From assembly GCA_038496675.1 (NCBI GenBank), contig CM076653.1, forward strand, positions 22,104,252 to 22,168,251: a stretch of DNA of 64,000 nucleotides, in the 5' to 3' direction. This DNA is from Rachycentron canadum (taxonomy: Eukaryota > Chordata > Actinopteri > Carangiformes > Rachycentridae). Each line of letters opens with the position of its first letter. Position 1 is the first letter of the stretch. Both the position numbers and the translations under genes were made by a program. Shown piece by piece: positions 36,200 through 49,249 of the stretch. The notes beneath the pieces are model-generated. The model was given only the letters and a program-made list of their open reading frames with translations. It did no database searches and was not told the DNA's origin.

Positions 36200-39100
36200 G
36201 TAAGCTTCACCCCGTCCTTCACTCTCTGGTCTGTTTTATTTGCTCTTACAGAGGTGTCTGGCTTTCTTGTGGTGCCGTATACTCCAGGTAGACTCAGTAA
36301 CCCTGGATTTAGGCCGATGGTGTTAGTGGTGATGATGATAAAGGTGATGATGGCTGATGTTATGTGTGGCCATAATAATAATAATAATAATAGTGACAAC
36401 AATAGTGTAATGTTGATAATAACTGGATCTGTTACACTGACTGATAGATTTAGTCAATGATAAGATTATTGATTGAGCCCATATATTGATTAATGACCAG
36501 AGTCATGATGAGATTATTGATCAAACCACTGAAAAGATGAGAGAAAGGATGGAGCAGATGGTTTAGACAGCTGAACTGACCTCCTTCTCCCATACTCTCT
36601 GTGCTTGTTCCCTAGTTTCTCATGTATTTGTTCACCATTTTTTCTCAGAAGGCAATAGGCATCATTCATATTTGTGTTTGCAGTTGTAGAAATGTGTGTG
36701 TCTGTGTGCACACAAGAAGTTGCGTGTGTGAAGCAACGAGAGCACATGAAAAATGGGCTGGGAGTATTAAATCAGTTTTAAATGTATTCATTAACATGAA
36801 TCACATCATTATTGAATTGCCCATACACCTGTCTCTCTTTTCTCACAAAGAAAGCTGCATATGTGTGTCTGTTTGTAGCTGGCAGTTGTCGACAACAATG
36901 CTGTGCCAAAACACGTGGGCTTAACCAGCACAATCACATTATGCTTCTATACATGTGAGAGAAAGACACTAAATAGCCTGCCTTGCTTTCAGATTCATTA
37001 AGGCTGTATCGCTGCATGCTTCCTTTTATAAATGAGAGAGGAGTGCAATTAAAATGGGCCAGTCTTCAGGCACCAGGAGCATCCCATTGAATTAAATAGC
37101 AGCAAGCCTGTGAGCCACCTTTGCCTTGCTCTTCTATTAAACCTCTTTTCATTAGACTTCTGTCTCTTATTTTGTTCGTAACAGCTTGGGGGGGCATTTG
37201 GAAGAGCAGTGTTGATGTGTTTAGCTGTTATTAAAGAGAGAAGAACCCTCAACTCCTTGGAGATTGAGTTTTCCGGAGGGATGGCATAGAGGGCAAGGAG
37301 TCAATTCCAAATGAAATTACACAGCCTTCTTACTGTTTCATGAACTAATTATGCACAGAGCTGCTGATGTCCTGGCTAACTTTCCTGAATCAGGGTGCAA
37401 TGAGAAATTCAGTTTCACTGATGTTGGATTTCCAGCTCGAGCCTTTAACATTTTGTAAGATGAGCAGCTTAATTGGGGTTTGACAAAATCTTGGTTTTAA
37501 TGCATTCGGCACCAATTAGACTGACAGAAAAAATTTGTCAAAGTGAAAACTCAAGCCATGCTAGTTCTTACATCTTTCTCAGAGTACACTGATGTTTTAG
37601 GTTAGCTGGGACAGAAACCTTTGTTCTTGTTCTTATCTGCCACAGAGTTGAAAGCTTTACCTCCAAAGAGAGCAGGGAGGAGGCAGTAGAGAGGGGAAAA
37701 GGAGGTAATTAGCTTTTGTAAAAGAGAACTGAGACATTTAAAAAAGGAGAATATTGGTTATATTTTTTAGGGAGCGAGGGTTTGCGTAACACTGCACTTG
37801 AACATCAATACCAAGCCTGTGATGGACTGAAATGCTGAGCCTAACTTTGTGAATGTCTTCGTGGGATCATGGGATTGAATCAAAAGAACCAGAAGGAATT
37901 TGTGGGGTGGGATCATTTTTTATGATGCTGGTTAAAGGTATTGCTAAAAATGCTAAAGTTTATATAGACTTGGTAGCACAATACATTACATCTAAGAAAT
38001 ATGAAGACAAACACGTATATGATCGATAGCTTCATTTCCTTGCCAGGAAGCCCACAAACACACTAAAGGGGACTGCTACAAAAAAATGCACAGAGTAAAC
38101 ATGGTGTTGTGTGAATGAGTAAATCATATAGTTACTAGTTATAGTTATATATAGTTTTATATATATAGTTATTAGACACTAGTAAAGGTTGTCAATTTTG
38201 AGGTTCTTATATGATGGCGAAAATATAGCCTTATTGTTATTGACATTAGATACATCTCTGCAGTAATGAATAGCAGAGAAAACATCAGAGTCTGTTTTAT
38301 CAGAGGTGTCAGGTAAGCTCTCACATTTTTTCACTCTGAACACCAGCAGGTGGATGTAGTAGACACGTGTGGAGCCTGTGACATTTCCACATTCCCTCCA
38401 GTTCACACTTTTTTTTTTTTTTTAAAAAAAGCAAATATTATTTGTCATTTCAGAGCATGGTTAACTCTACAGTTGTCCTTGCTCTCCGACAAAGACGGCT
38501 TATCATTATTTCAAATTGAGAGACGCAGCTCATTAAAAGGTTTTGCTAAAATCTCGGCGTAATTTGCATGAAAAGTATGCGTGAAAAACATTTGCGTAGA
38601 GTCAGGGTTAAAGGTTAGAGGATGGAAAGCAGGTTAACGCAGCTAATAAAGTCCAAATTCAATAGAGACATAAGTTATATATGTGACTGTGTTGCACATC
38701 AATTCAGGGATGTGGGTGGTATGTGCTGCCTGAGAGGCTAAACTCAGAACAAGAAGTTTAAAATAGCTTGAAATACCAGTAGGAGAGCATGAAGCAGCTG
38801 TATGTCTCATAGTATAAGAGGTCTGAACAGTCATCATCTAAGTTAACCATGATTAAAACAACTTCCTGACATTACCCGTGAATTAATTGGAGCACGTCTC
38901 AGGACTTAGACTGTTTGCGTGTATATAATTGTGCTCACTGCGAGAAACCTTTATCCACTAAACCCTTCAGCTTGCACCAACATCCACTTTGTGATAGGTG
39001 CATATTTTGGTTGTGAAAATAAATGAGACAAGAAGAAAATACAGCAAGCCAAGATGTGAAGAGAGAAGAAACTCTGTGTCCTACACTCACTTCCTCAGTG

Positions 39101-39456
39101 TTCTTGGTAATTACTGTTGACCTGGAAGATGATTACTGCTACAGCTGCACTCCCCCTCTCTCTTGCCTGCTCTCTCGCTGTTTGGTTTTCTCCCTCTCTC
39201 TGCCTCATTCTCACTTTCTCTTTTTGTGTAAAGTCATCTTTACTCTTAAACTCATCGTGTTACACTGAAAACAGCAGGATGCCATTTGACTTATAGAAAT
39301 AGTGTGGTTTTTAATGTGTTTACACTTGCAATTTACTTCACACAGGTATGTAATGAGGGCATGCGTGTCCTTTTCTGTGTTTTCTGCATCCTATGCCTGT
39401 GTCAGTGAATCCTGCGTCGACATAAACCACTTAGATGCTGCGCTTGCCAGAAAGCA

Positions 39457-39488
<32 letters not shown>

Positions 39489-39622
39489 GTCTATGTAAAA
39501 TCTTATAGTGGATTGATCTTCTAATATAAAACATTAGGCAATAGAAAGAAATTGTGCATTAAAGTTCACATCTGAAACTTCTTCACTATGCAAACACAAA
39601 CTCATGTGTTTGAGCACTGGGC

Positions 39623-39624
<2 letters not shown>

Positions 39625-39695
<71 letters not shown>
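39625..39695. repeat. (TG)n microsatellite with one CG interruption
   Basis: About 71 bases of TG with a single GCG interruption near 39655. A shorter TG array lies at 39461-39486. Confidence 0.97.
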
Positions 39696-39697
<2 letters not shown>

Positions 39698-39860
39698 AAT
39701 AACAGTTACAGAGGACCAAGGTCACTATGCTAATTAGAGAGATGGTACCACTGGCAGTGACACTTCACACCTCCCTCCCTTCTTCCTCTCCCCTTCACTT
39801 TGTCCTTGGCACCTCCTGCTTTTCTCTCCCCTTCACTGTCTCTTTTTCTTTTTTTACCCC

Positions 39861-39903
39861 TCTTCTCTTCTCTTCTCTTCTCTTCTCTTCTCTTCTCTTC
39901 TCT
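39861..39903. repeat. (TCTTC)n pentanucleotide array
   Basis: Eight to nine perfect TCTTC units inside a pyrimidine-rich block (39760-39980). Confidence 0.95.
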
Positions 39904-41901
39904 GCATCTGACCCCCCTGCTCCAAACCTCTCCCCCTCACCCTCTCCAGTATTGTTTTTTCCTCACCTACTCTTCTCTGTATGTGTTTGAGTATTTATTT
40001 GTGTGTGTGGGTGTGTATTTGCCTCCTCCAGAATCATTAGTTACAGGGTTGAGTGAGGACGGTGAATGATAGAGAGATAGAGGGAGAGAGAAAGAGAGAA
40101 AGAAAGAGATGGGGGGGCCCGTGTGGGTTCAGAGAGGAAGGCATGGTGTGATGAAAAAGCAGCACAGGACACGTACACACATAAAGTAAACTTTCATTGT
40201 ATGACATTTATCAACCCAAACTCTTTGTGCTTAGTCAAGTTGTGTTTCTTTCTTTCTCTCTCTCTCTTTCTTTCTCTCTTTCTTTGTGCGTGTGTGTCAG
40301 ATAAAAGCCAGATGCCTGATGTTCTCTTCACTGCGTTTACTGATGTATCCAGTGTGTGCTAGCGTTCTCCCCTGTGTGCATGTGTGTGTGTGTGCTCTGC
40401 CTGTACAAGCCTGTGTTCCGTGTGTGTGTCTGACAGCTGAGGTTAGTGATGGGAAGAGGAGGACAACAGAGCAGACGGAGACATAAAAAAAGATGAACAG
40501 AGACAAAAAACACGTAGACAGGAAGAGGAGAGCATCGCTCTCTTTCTCACCCCATGTGTCTATCACTCCCGTGTTTTTCTTTCCTGAAACTGACACTCTC
40601 TTCTTTTCACCCCCTTTACCCTTTTCTTCATCTTTCACCCAAGTTATTCAAATGTGTTTGTTTTCTTGTGTTTTCTTTCTTTTTTGCTCACTTTACCTCA
40701 TCCAGCTCTTTTTCTGTCTTTTTTTTTTTTCTTACACATATAATGCACTGTACATTCACAAAGAGGTACATATTGCGTGAAATGGTAGCACCGTGGTTTC
40801 TAAAGCAAACCCTGTCACAGAAAAACATCGTTTGAAAATGGGACAACTTGCCGTATATGCCTGGATATGCTGTGATGTTTCTTCTGCTGTATGGCCTCTT
40901 TTGTCTCACATCCCTCTCAGCCTATTAAAAGTTTACATTAGAAACCACGAGCACTGTGTTATGTAATGTATAAGAAAATGTATTGCTTAGCTCTACATTG
41001 CCGTATTGTTGACACTGAAAACTTGTCTCTACACCGTTAGAAATTATTAAGTGCTGGCTGGTATTAAAAGTCTCTCTTTTCCTGTAAGGAAATATACAGT
41101 AAACTATGATGATTTCATTTTTTCAAATGAGGATAAACCCATTTTTGGACTGGTGTGTGGAAACAGCCAGCATTGTTAGAATGTGTTAGCATCCCCTGTG
41201 CTGTGCCTCTGTGATATTGTTATTTTGCACGAATATCATAGTGTATTGTACGAATGTGGTGTGTGCTGGTTAGTCTCACTTGCTAACGTAAACTGTGGTT
41301 CTCACTGGGTGTTATGTTCCGTTCATTACATTTTGGCTATTATTAAAGGAGCTATCTGTAAGTTTTTTTTTGCCATTGCTACATAGTCAGTGTTAGCATT
41401 AACAGCAGTTTACTTGGAAGTCTAGAAAAAACATTGTGAGTTCACCATCAAACCTCCTTCCTTTATAGTGCCAAGAGCTGCCTGCAGCAGCACAACAGCA
41501 ACGTTAACAATTGTCTCCCTGAATATCTTCTACTGTACTAAGTTAGCATGCTAAAAAGTGTCGCTTTCCGATAAGGACTCTGTGGCCTTCAATCTGCTCT
41601 GAAGATGTAGCACTGCTCAGAGAGAGTAATATATCCTCTTGTCTTGTAAAACACAACAATGGCCAAAGCTTTTGTCGAATGACAATCACCGCCATGTTCA
41701 GCAACAGAGAATCTGTAGCTCGCATTGTAACAGAGATTGAGAATGTGTGACTAACATTAGCCGTCTCTCCTTCATGGGTCCAGCTCAGCAGTCTATATTT
41801 AACCTTATGGTTTAATCACAACAAGAGTAACACACATAGTCATGGGGTAATGTACAGTAGGAGGTGCTCAAATTACAAATAAGGCTAGTTAATGTTAGAT
41901 C

Positions 41902-42250
41902 TACACTCACCAGGCACTTTATCTGGAACACCTGTTTTTTCTTTTCAAGCAAGTTATCCTCAGCCAATCATAGGACAGATGTCAGGAGCTTAGGTTAATG
42001 TTCACATCGACAAAATGTAATCTCAACAGTCTCTAGACTTTCCTCAGAACAGTGCACAAAAATAAAAACATCCAATGAGCAGAGCAGAACGCCTTGTTGA
42101 TAAGAGAGGTCAGAGGAGAATGGCCAGACTGGTTGGGTCTGACAGCAAGGCTACACTAATTCAGATAACCACTCTTGACCACTGTGGTGAGCAGAAGAGC
42201 ATGTCAGAATTCACAACACGTCTAACCTTGAGGTGGATGGACCTTTGTGA
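41902..42250 (+). mobile_element. Tc1/mariner-type 5' end fossil (copy B, same family as A)
   Basis: The left terminal inverted repeat is well preserved (starts TACACTCACCAGGCACTTTA, 41902). After a degraded stretch comes the DNA-binding part of the transposase (42093-42240), which aligns directly with copy A at 23326 onward: both carry CTTGTTGAT-AGAGAGGTCAGAGG. Similarity stops near 42250, so the catalytic domain and right end are missing. This is a 5'-end-only relic in the inter-RRM intron. Confidence 0.8.
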
Positions 42251-44142
42251 TCCACCCATCCTACCAAATACTATGTCAGGTGAGACTGCCAACTGTGCTG
42301 TCTGTCTGTCTTCATAGACAGTTTCCTCCCCTGAAATCATTTTACAGTAGCCCAGCGCACAAACACACACACACACTTTTTTTGATATCTTCAAAAATCT
42401 AGTTAAGGTTAGACATTTGATTAATTATAATGTGTTATAATGTTCTTTTCTTCCCCAAGAGCCCCATCCTTGTGTCTGGTGCAAGGCAAGTTGACATTGT
42501 AAAATATGGATAATGAATCACATACAAGTTGAGGACAGTGGCCAGGGACGTGCGCGTGCGTGCATGTGCATGTGTAATCACGGCGAACTCCATATTGAAA
42601 GCCGAATGTATATGTGTACGCACATGTTGTATCCCCCTGTGCCAACCTGTGTCTTTTTGTGAGACCGGACCACCTCTGGTCCAACAAAAGCTGGAGGAGG
42701 ACAATGAGGAGAAGGAGGAAAGAAAGGGAGTGAGAAGAGAGGAGTTGGAGGGAGCCTAGTGAGTGAAACCCAATCGAATTAAATGTAATCTGGCCTGAAT
42801 GTGCACAACCATCAGCTGCTCTCCAATCTTATTAACCCTGCATTACCGGCCCTGGGTTATGTGGCTGTGTGCATTTTGAGCGTGTCTTTTTTGTGTCAGT
42901 GCGTGTGGAGGGAGATGGTAGGGAGAGAGATGGAGGAGTTAAGTGGATAAGTGAGAAAAGAAAAGGAAGAGATGGACGTGGATGGGAGGAAGAAAGTGTG
43001 AGAGGCAGAGAGGAAAATGAAGATGAATATGGGTTTTTGGGAGATTAATGTGCCTCTGTGGTATCACTGATGAGAAAATATTTCCCATCATAACAGCAAT
43101 CATAATCATTTCTTCTGACACTTAACAGTTCCTTTATTTTTGTGCATTAGCTTGTGTATCTATGACAAAATATTGTAACCACAATTTAAATTTCAATAAA
43201 TGGTTGCTAGTACTTCTCTGATAAAAGCACCAAAAGTACAAACATGAGAGTGTTATCTAATGAGGTTTTGGCTACTAGTTGACTACAACCCCTTTTTTCT
43301 TTTATAATGACAACAGAACATGTTTTGTAGTACAAAATGGCCTGATTTAGTTTAGATTTTGTGTGTCTGGCCAATTCTGTGCAACTTTACTGCAGAATGA
43401 GAAACAGCATAGTTTCAAAGGGGAAGGTGGAAAACACTGGTCCATTTTAATAAGTCTTTGTAGACCGCCTTCTTTAAGTGCTTCTGTCTCTGTATATTAC
43501 AGTACTTATTATATGGCCAATACCCTGCTTGAAATACATGCCACAGTAACTGTAACGAGAGGCCCATAATATTTTTTACAGTTCGTTTACAATTTAGTCA
43601 TCCTGCATAAATTCACAAATGCATTGTGAGAGTTCCACCTGTGTTTATCATCCAGTTTTCTCTGTCTTTCTGTGCTCTGCTATTTAGTTGGATATCAGCT
43701 CGATGTTTGAGAGACCTTGTTGTATGTATCCAGCCTGGAGCGGCATATTGTAGCTTAAGTGATATGCAGCCAAGAGCCAAGAGCCAAGCATCCGAAGGGG
43801 CCCCATTTATAAATAGTTGATGCAATGTGTTTATTAAAAATGATCATTTTAGGGCTTGAAACAGGAGTTGTGCCTTTTCTGAGACAAAGTATCCACAGCA
43901 GAGCAGAGAAGCAAAAGTGGTTCACACACAATACAGAGTAGTCACATGGAGAGACTTGACTAAGAAACACAGAGAAGATTGTGAGTAACCGGTCTTAGAA
44001 ATAGTCAATATCTGAAACCTGCTGTTTTCGGCAAACGTGCAAATGTCCTGATCAGTCAATCTTTAAATCAACTGATTGCAGAGATTAGCCCAAAAACATT
44101 TCTTACATATATGAAAAGGTATTTTAAGTCCAGATTTTTGTA

Positions 44143-44144
<2 letters not shown>

Positions 44145-44182
<38 letters not shown>
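44145..44182. repeat. T38 homopolymer
   Basis: A run of 38 thymidines. It drives false reading frames (poly-Phe and poly-Lys) and is next to a 13-bp perfect inverted repeat (44194-44226). Confidence 0.97.
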
Positions 44183-44185
<3 letters not shown>

Positions 44186-44193
44186 CTCATCGT

Positions 44194-44226
44194 GTGTGTA
44201 TCTCTGTGGACACCAGAGATACACAC
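44194..44226. repeat. Perfect 13-bp inverted repeat with 7-base loop
   Basis: Arm GTGTGTATCTCTG (44194-44206) and its exact inverse CAGAGATACACAC (44214-44226), with loop TGGACAC. It is 11 bases from a T38 tract. Confidence 0.9.
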
Positions 44227-45159
44227 TCTGAATTCTGCAGCTCCCTGCATCATGGCTGAGTGCAGAAACAGCACAGAGAAAACTGGGTGGTGGTTAAGTT
44301 TTGATGGCTGCACTCTGAAAGAAAATGTCCCAAGAGCTCCAAAACTGGATTTCTGAATCAGAGAGAAAAGCTTTGAAAATTTGTTTTTAGATTTCAGAGA
44401 TGTGTCATGAAGACATGATTTAACAGCCACACTATTATGACAGCCGTCAATAATAGTGTTATACTGTAATATCATACTGTTTTTTTTTGTTTTTTTTTTA
44501 AGAGAAATGGCAATTCTGGGATCAGATTTATTCATTTGTTCCACAAAGTAAACACAGCAGCAGGAAACCAGCATATGGATCACAATGTCATTCTATCAGG
44601 CCATGAACAAATTAAATATAATTATATACTGTCAACACAGTTAATAAAATACTAAATATTATTTTGGTTATACAGTGACACAATCAGCATGCCATGAAGT
44701 TACCATTAATTAAATCAAATGAAACACATGCCTAAGTGATGGCAATGTAATAAAATGTGGTTGTCTTCTCCCACATGCTGATGTCAGTTCTGTATCTTCT
44801 AACAGCAATTAAGCATTGTGTGTAAAAAAAAAAAAAAAGTTTGTCCAAACACATGTGCAGACATTGAGTAATAATATATTCCCAAACAAAAGAAGTATCT
44901 AATTTAATGGTGAATAAAAGAATTACATCTTTATTACTTCATTTTTCAACAGTACAGAGCAGTTGGCTGCAATGATAACATTTAAAATGCTGTTATTTTA
45001 GAAGAAAATTGAGATAATGGTTCTCCGGCTTACATCAGGCCTCATTTTGTTCGAGTAAGGTGTTTTTCAACTGGTGAATGCCTCATTTAGGAACGAAACC
45101 CTTCAGATTTAGTATCACCCCAGTATCACCCCCGAGAGGATGGAAAACAAAGAGGAGTG

Positions 45160-45545
45160 AGGGAAATATTGCCACGAACAGAGGACGGATAGAGTAGGCA
45201 GCTCGAGAGTGGGGGTGGTGCTTGGTTTGATGGAGCTGGGCTGAGAACAGCTCTATAAGGACAGAGATAACTGGAAAACACTATAAAATGCCTCTCCTCA
45301 CATTCTCTCCCTCTGTGGAATTAGCCTTTGAGTGGGCTGCTGGAGCAAGGGAGGGTGCATATGAGAGATTGATGGAGGGAGGGAGTGGGAAGCCCGAGCT
45401 GTAGTGAGGTAGGATAGAGAGAGATGGAGTGAATATGGAGTGAATATGGAGTGGGCAGCCTGAAATCTGAGAGGGAGGAATGCAGAGTGATCAAGGAGAA
45501 GGAGAAGAAGAACAGGAGGGAAATAAAAGGCCGGAAGAAAAGGAC
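45160..45545. repeat. Polypurine-rich stretch with a 12-bp tandem repeat
   Basis: A G/A-rich stretch including GGAGTGAATAT repeated in tandem (about 45428-45452). A perfect (GA)n array lies further on at about 45840-45866. Confidence 0.7.
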
Positions 45546-48500
45546 GGTGCTGCATTCAAAATCTTACTCCACAAGCTCAGAGGAATACGTATGAATGAAG
45601 TATATTAATAGTGGTGGGAGAGGCTGCCTGAAATGTCCTTATTTTATGGGGACACCATTAAGTCTGTTTTGTGATTGGCTGCTCGGCCCTCACATCTCTC
45701 ATTGTTATTGGTGGCCAGGCATGTTTGTTGTTTGTCATTGGGCAGACAGCAGAGTCGACTAGATTCACAATCCGATGGCATAATTCAGCCATCGATCAAA
45801 CTTTGTGGACAGCAGTAGCCAAACTGCTCCTCCAGACAGCGAGAGAGAGAGAGAGAGAGAGAGAGCTTTCAGAGTAGAATATCACAAATCAAATGCTGTA
45901 ACCTTTTAGTACGTCTGAGTCTGCACATGCTCACTGAAAACCAATGAGGTTTTTCTCGAGCTCTGTCTGTCTGTCTGCTCTACCTCTTCACTTGTCTTTC
46001 ATTTCATTTTTATTCAAGCACACATCCCCATTTCTCCTCTCCCTCTTCATACGTTTCTTCTCTGAGTTCCTCAGGGTCATTTGTTTTTCTTGAAATAAAC
46101 AGGAACACACTAAAAATCCCAATGCTTCAATTCCTGCTGCTCTGGGTAACATTTTCTGTTTTTAAACTTAAAAATCAAGACACAGAAGCAAATGTACCAA
46201 ACATACCTTCAAGGTTTTATACAGACATGTGCACATACATGCTGCTCCACCAAATTTGTACCTTAGGGCACTACATACCAAAGTACTAGCTCTAAAGAAG
46301 ACTCTGCACAGTTAGATAGGTCAGCTGATTATTCTGAATAACCTGGAAGTTGTTTTCAATGACAGTAGCAGAGCAGAAGTGTTTCCTAACAGATATTTCA
46401 AACCCCTTAGAATAGACAGTAAAACAGAAACTATCTGCATGACTCGATATCACTAGGGGTAAACATCTTTTCTTTCTTTTTCTTATTTTTTTTTTGTGAT
46501 GTTCTGAATTGACCATTTAAGTACATCCAGATAGATGGTAACAGCTTGTAACAGCAAAGAAGTCGAAAATGGTGATGTGAAATTAGATATATTTTATAAA
46601 GAGTCAGTGTCTGCTGCCTTACTCTTAAATCTGAATATCACAGATCAGTCTGAAAAAACTGCATTTTTTTATTGATCATTCCTGGATGAGATAATATTTG
46701 CCCTGTTTCACAAATAATTATAAAAATGTCATCTTTATGTTTCGTACTGATGAATGTGTCTGCTAACCACTGGCTGGTGTAGTTGATCAATGTGTAATGT
46801 GTAAATCACATTAAGCTCCTAGTCAGCGGTATATGTTAAATCCAAACTTATTAAAATTATTAAAAAACATGGCACGGGACTCCAGGGCTGTACCATTCCA
46901 GTGTTTAGTTTTCTTTCTGACATTACACCCCTTGAATGTAGAGGCAAAAAATAATTACAGTTATTTTCATTTTGTTGAACTTTACAGCACCCAAACAATT
47001 TGATTGTCTTTAACTGGATTATAAAATATCTTTTAAATCAATTTGAGTTTATAGCTTGTAGCAAAAGTCACGGTAAAAGTCATGAGAATTAAATTTTTAT
47101 TTCCTTATTTATTGCAAAGCTATAAAATAGTAATAATCCTGTGCAATATTTACTTTTGCAGTTTTACTTACTTTAGCTGCTGCTAAAAATAACCATTTAG
47201 AGATTATGTTTACAGCTTTGAGTTGACATCCCCTGGAAGACCTTTATTCAGGAACATTCACATTCTGCCCACAGAGGACAAATTGAACATTAGCAGCCAC
47301 GGTCCAGCAAGTGGGTAAAACTTCCTGGCTTCCCCCTGCTATGAATGTTAAGTGTAGAGGTCCTTGCGTCTATGCTCTTATGCACGCTATTTCCATAAAT
47401 CATATGTAATTGGTGCTTCAGTCCTCTTTATGTGTCCTGTGTATGAAGGTGTGTGCACTGTGTATATTCGAGAGACAGTCCTTATTATTGGCTGACTGGT
47501 TAGTGATGGGTTCTTGGTTATCAGAGCCTATATGAGTACAATTTGGGGTTATGGCACTGCTGGGAACCAAAATGGAGCACTGACTGGTTTGTGGTGGGTG
47601 CTCATATGATGAAGCTTTAACAAGGCAGTGTCTCAGGAGGACACTAAACCTGCTCGGTTTGGGCTGGAAGAGTTTAAGAACCCTTGTTAGAGCCTAATGG
47701 CTTTGTAAGAGGGGAGGATGTGGTTTGTACAGGTAAAATGAATAGATGAATGTGAGTGTGAGTGCGCTGTCATGAGGTGTCCTTGGTGGAGGATATGATG
47801 GTAATTAGGCTACTGTTTTCTCAGTGGTGTTCCAGCGATGAGTCTATTTAACCTCTTGGCTGTGTGTGTGCGTGTTCAAGTACTGTGTATGTGGAGTCAG
47901 TGGCACATCCATGTGAGAGTGCACGTACCACAGATGAAACACTTCAATGTCCATGTCTACGTATGTGTCTTTGCGCGTGTGTGTGTATGTGTGCGTGTGT
48001 GTGTATGTGTGCGTGTGTGGCTGCCCTTTAGTATTTGCTGACTCAGGCTGGTTTTCCCTTTCTAAAAGTAAATAACCTTGGTCCGCCAAGCTGTCAGCTG
48101 GCCCCACTGTGCCCTCGTCCCGACATCTAAAGACGGCGAGAAAATCTCTCATCTGAGCACCACAGCAACACACACCACAAGCACATCCTCTGAGAGTCTG
48201 CACACTGCAAAGAACTTGTATCTTCAAAAAGCCACCTTCTGATGCAAAACTGGTACAGTTTACATGCTTTTATTTACTGCCAGCATATTAAATAAATTCC
48301 TCTTCATGTTGCGGCATGTTGCTTTGAATGCGTTGCCTGTAGCACAGAGACTGTTCTTCAACCAGGGGCCTCGGGTTCAAATTCACACATTTGTGTTTGA
48401 GAAAACGGATCGTTTGTGGAACCGGTTGTGCTGAGAGTGCGATGGCACTGGCTATGTTTTATTGTTTTTCATAATAAAGCATAATGACAACCAATGAGAA

Positions 48501-49192
48501 AATCCCAATATTTAGCTTTGGATTATATGCCAGTGGTTTCTGTGTGGCCAAAGCAAACCAAGCCAAGCCAAACCAAACCAGAATAACCAGACCAGAATTT
48601 AAGAAGGGAATAAAGTTTATTTGAGATAAATAAAGTTAGTCACACAACTGTGATTTTTTTATATTGTTGAAGCACTGCAGTTGTATATTGTTGAGCATTT
48701 GTGTTATACATGAGACAGTGCACAAGAAGGACTTAGCAACCTGTTAACCTCACCAGCCCTTACCTTAACTTGCCCTCTAAACCACTTTGTATACTTTCAC
48801 TCCCTCTTTTATCCCCTTTTCCTCTTTCCTCTTTCTGTCGTGCTTCTTTTGATCTCTATCTCTCTATGGCTCTTTGTCAATCTGTCTATCTATAGGTTAT
48901 ATCTATCTTTGTCTTATATATTTCCTTATAGTGCTGGTGGTTTTTGACTTTATCTTTTTCTATTATTATATTCTTCTCACACGTAGTTGTTTTTCACTCC
49001 TTTTTTCCCCTCTTGTTTTGCTCTTCTCTCTCATCCCTCTCCCTTTTCTCTCTCTCCCAAGCCATCCCCTGGAGGTTAATCCCTCCGGTTTCAAATAGAG
49101 ATAACCATGGCAACAGGCCACGGCTTTCAAGCTTCGGATCTGTAGGACAAAGGCATTGATCAGGATGAAATAGTATCAGATGGAAGTGCAAA

Positions 49193-49249
49193 ACACACAC
49201 AACGCACACACGTACACACTGTGTGTGTACGTGTGTGCGTTCTGTGTGT
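49193..49249. repeat. Long imperfect inverted repeat (GT/AC hairpin)
   Basis: The 19-base arm AACGCACACACGTACACAC (49201-49219) is exactly inverted at 49223-49241, with a 3-base spacer. After one mismatch the pairing continues for another seven bases outward. CGCGCGCG follows directly (49251 onward). Confidence 0.9.

Noticed and set aside
44068..44583. 171-codon open frame on the minus strand
   Set aside because: Its middle is poly-Lys from the T38 tract. I see no domain.
48341..48400. tRNA B-box-like GGTTCAAATTC, considered as a tRNA gene or SINE
   Set aside because: No matching A-box or cloverleaf stems at the right spacing and no SINE body.
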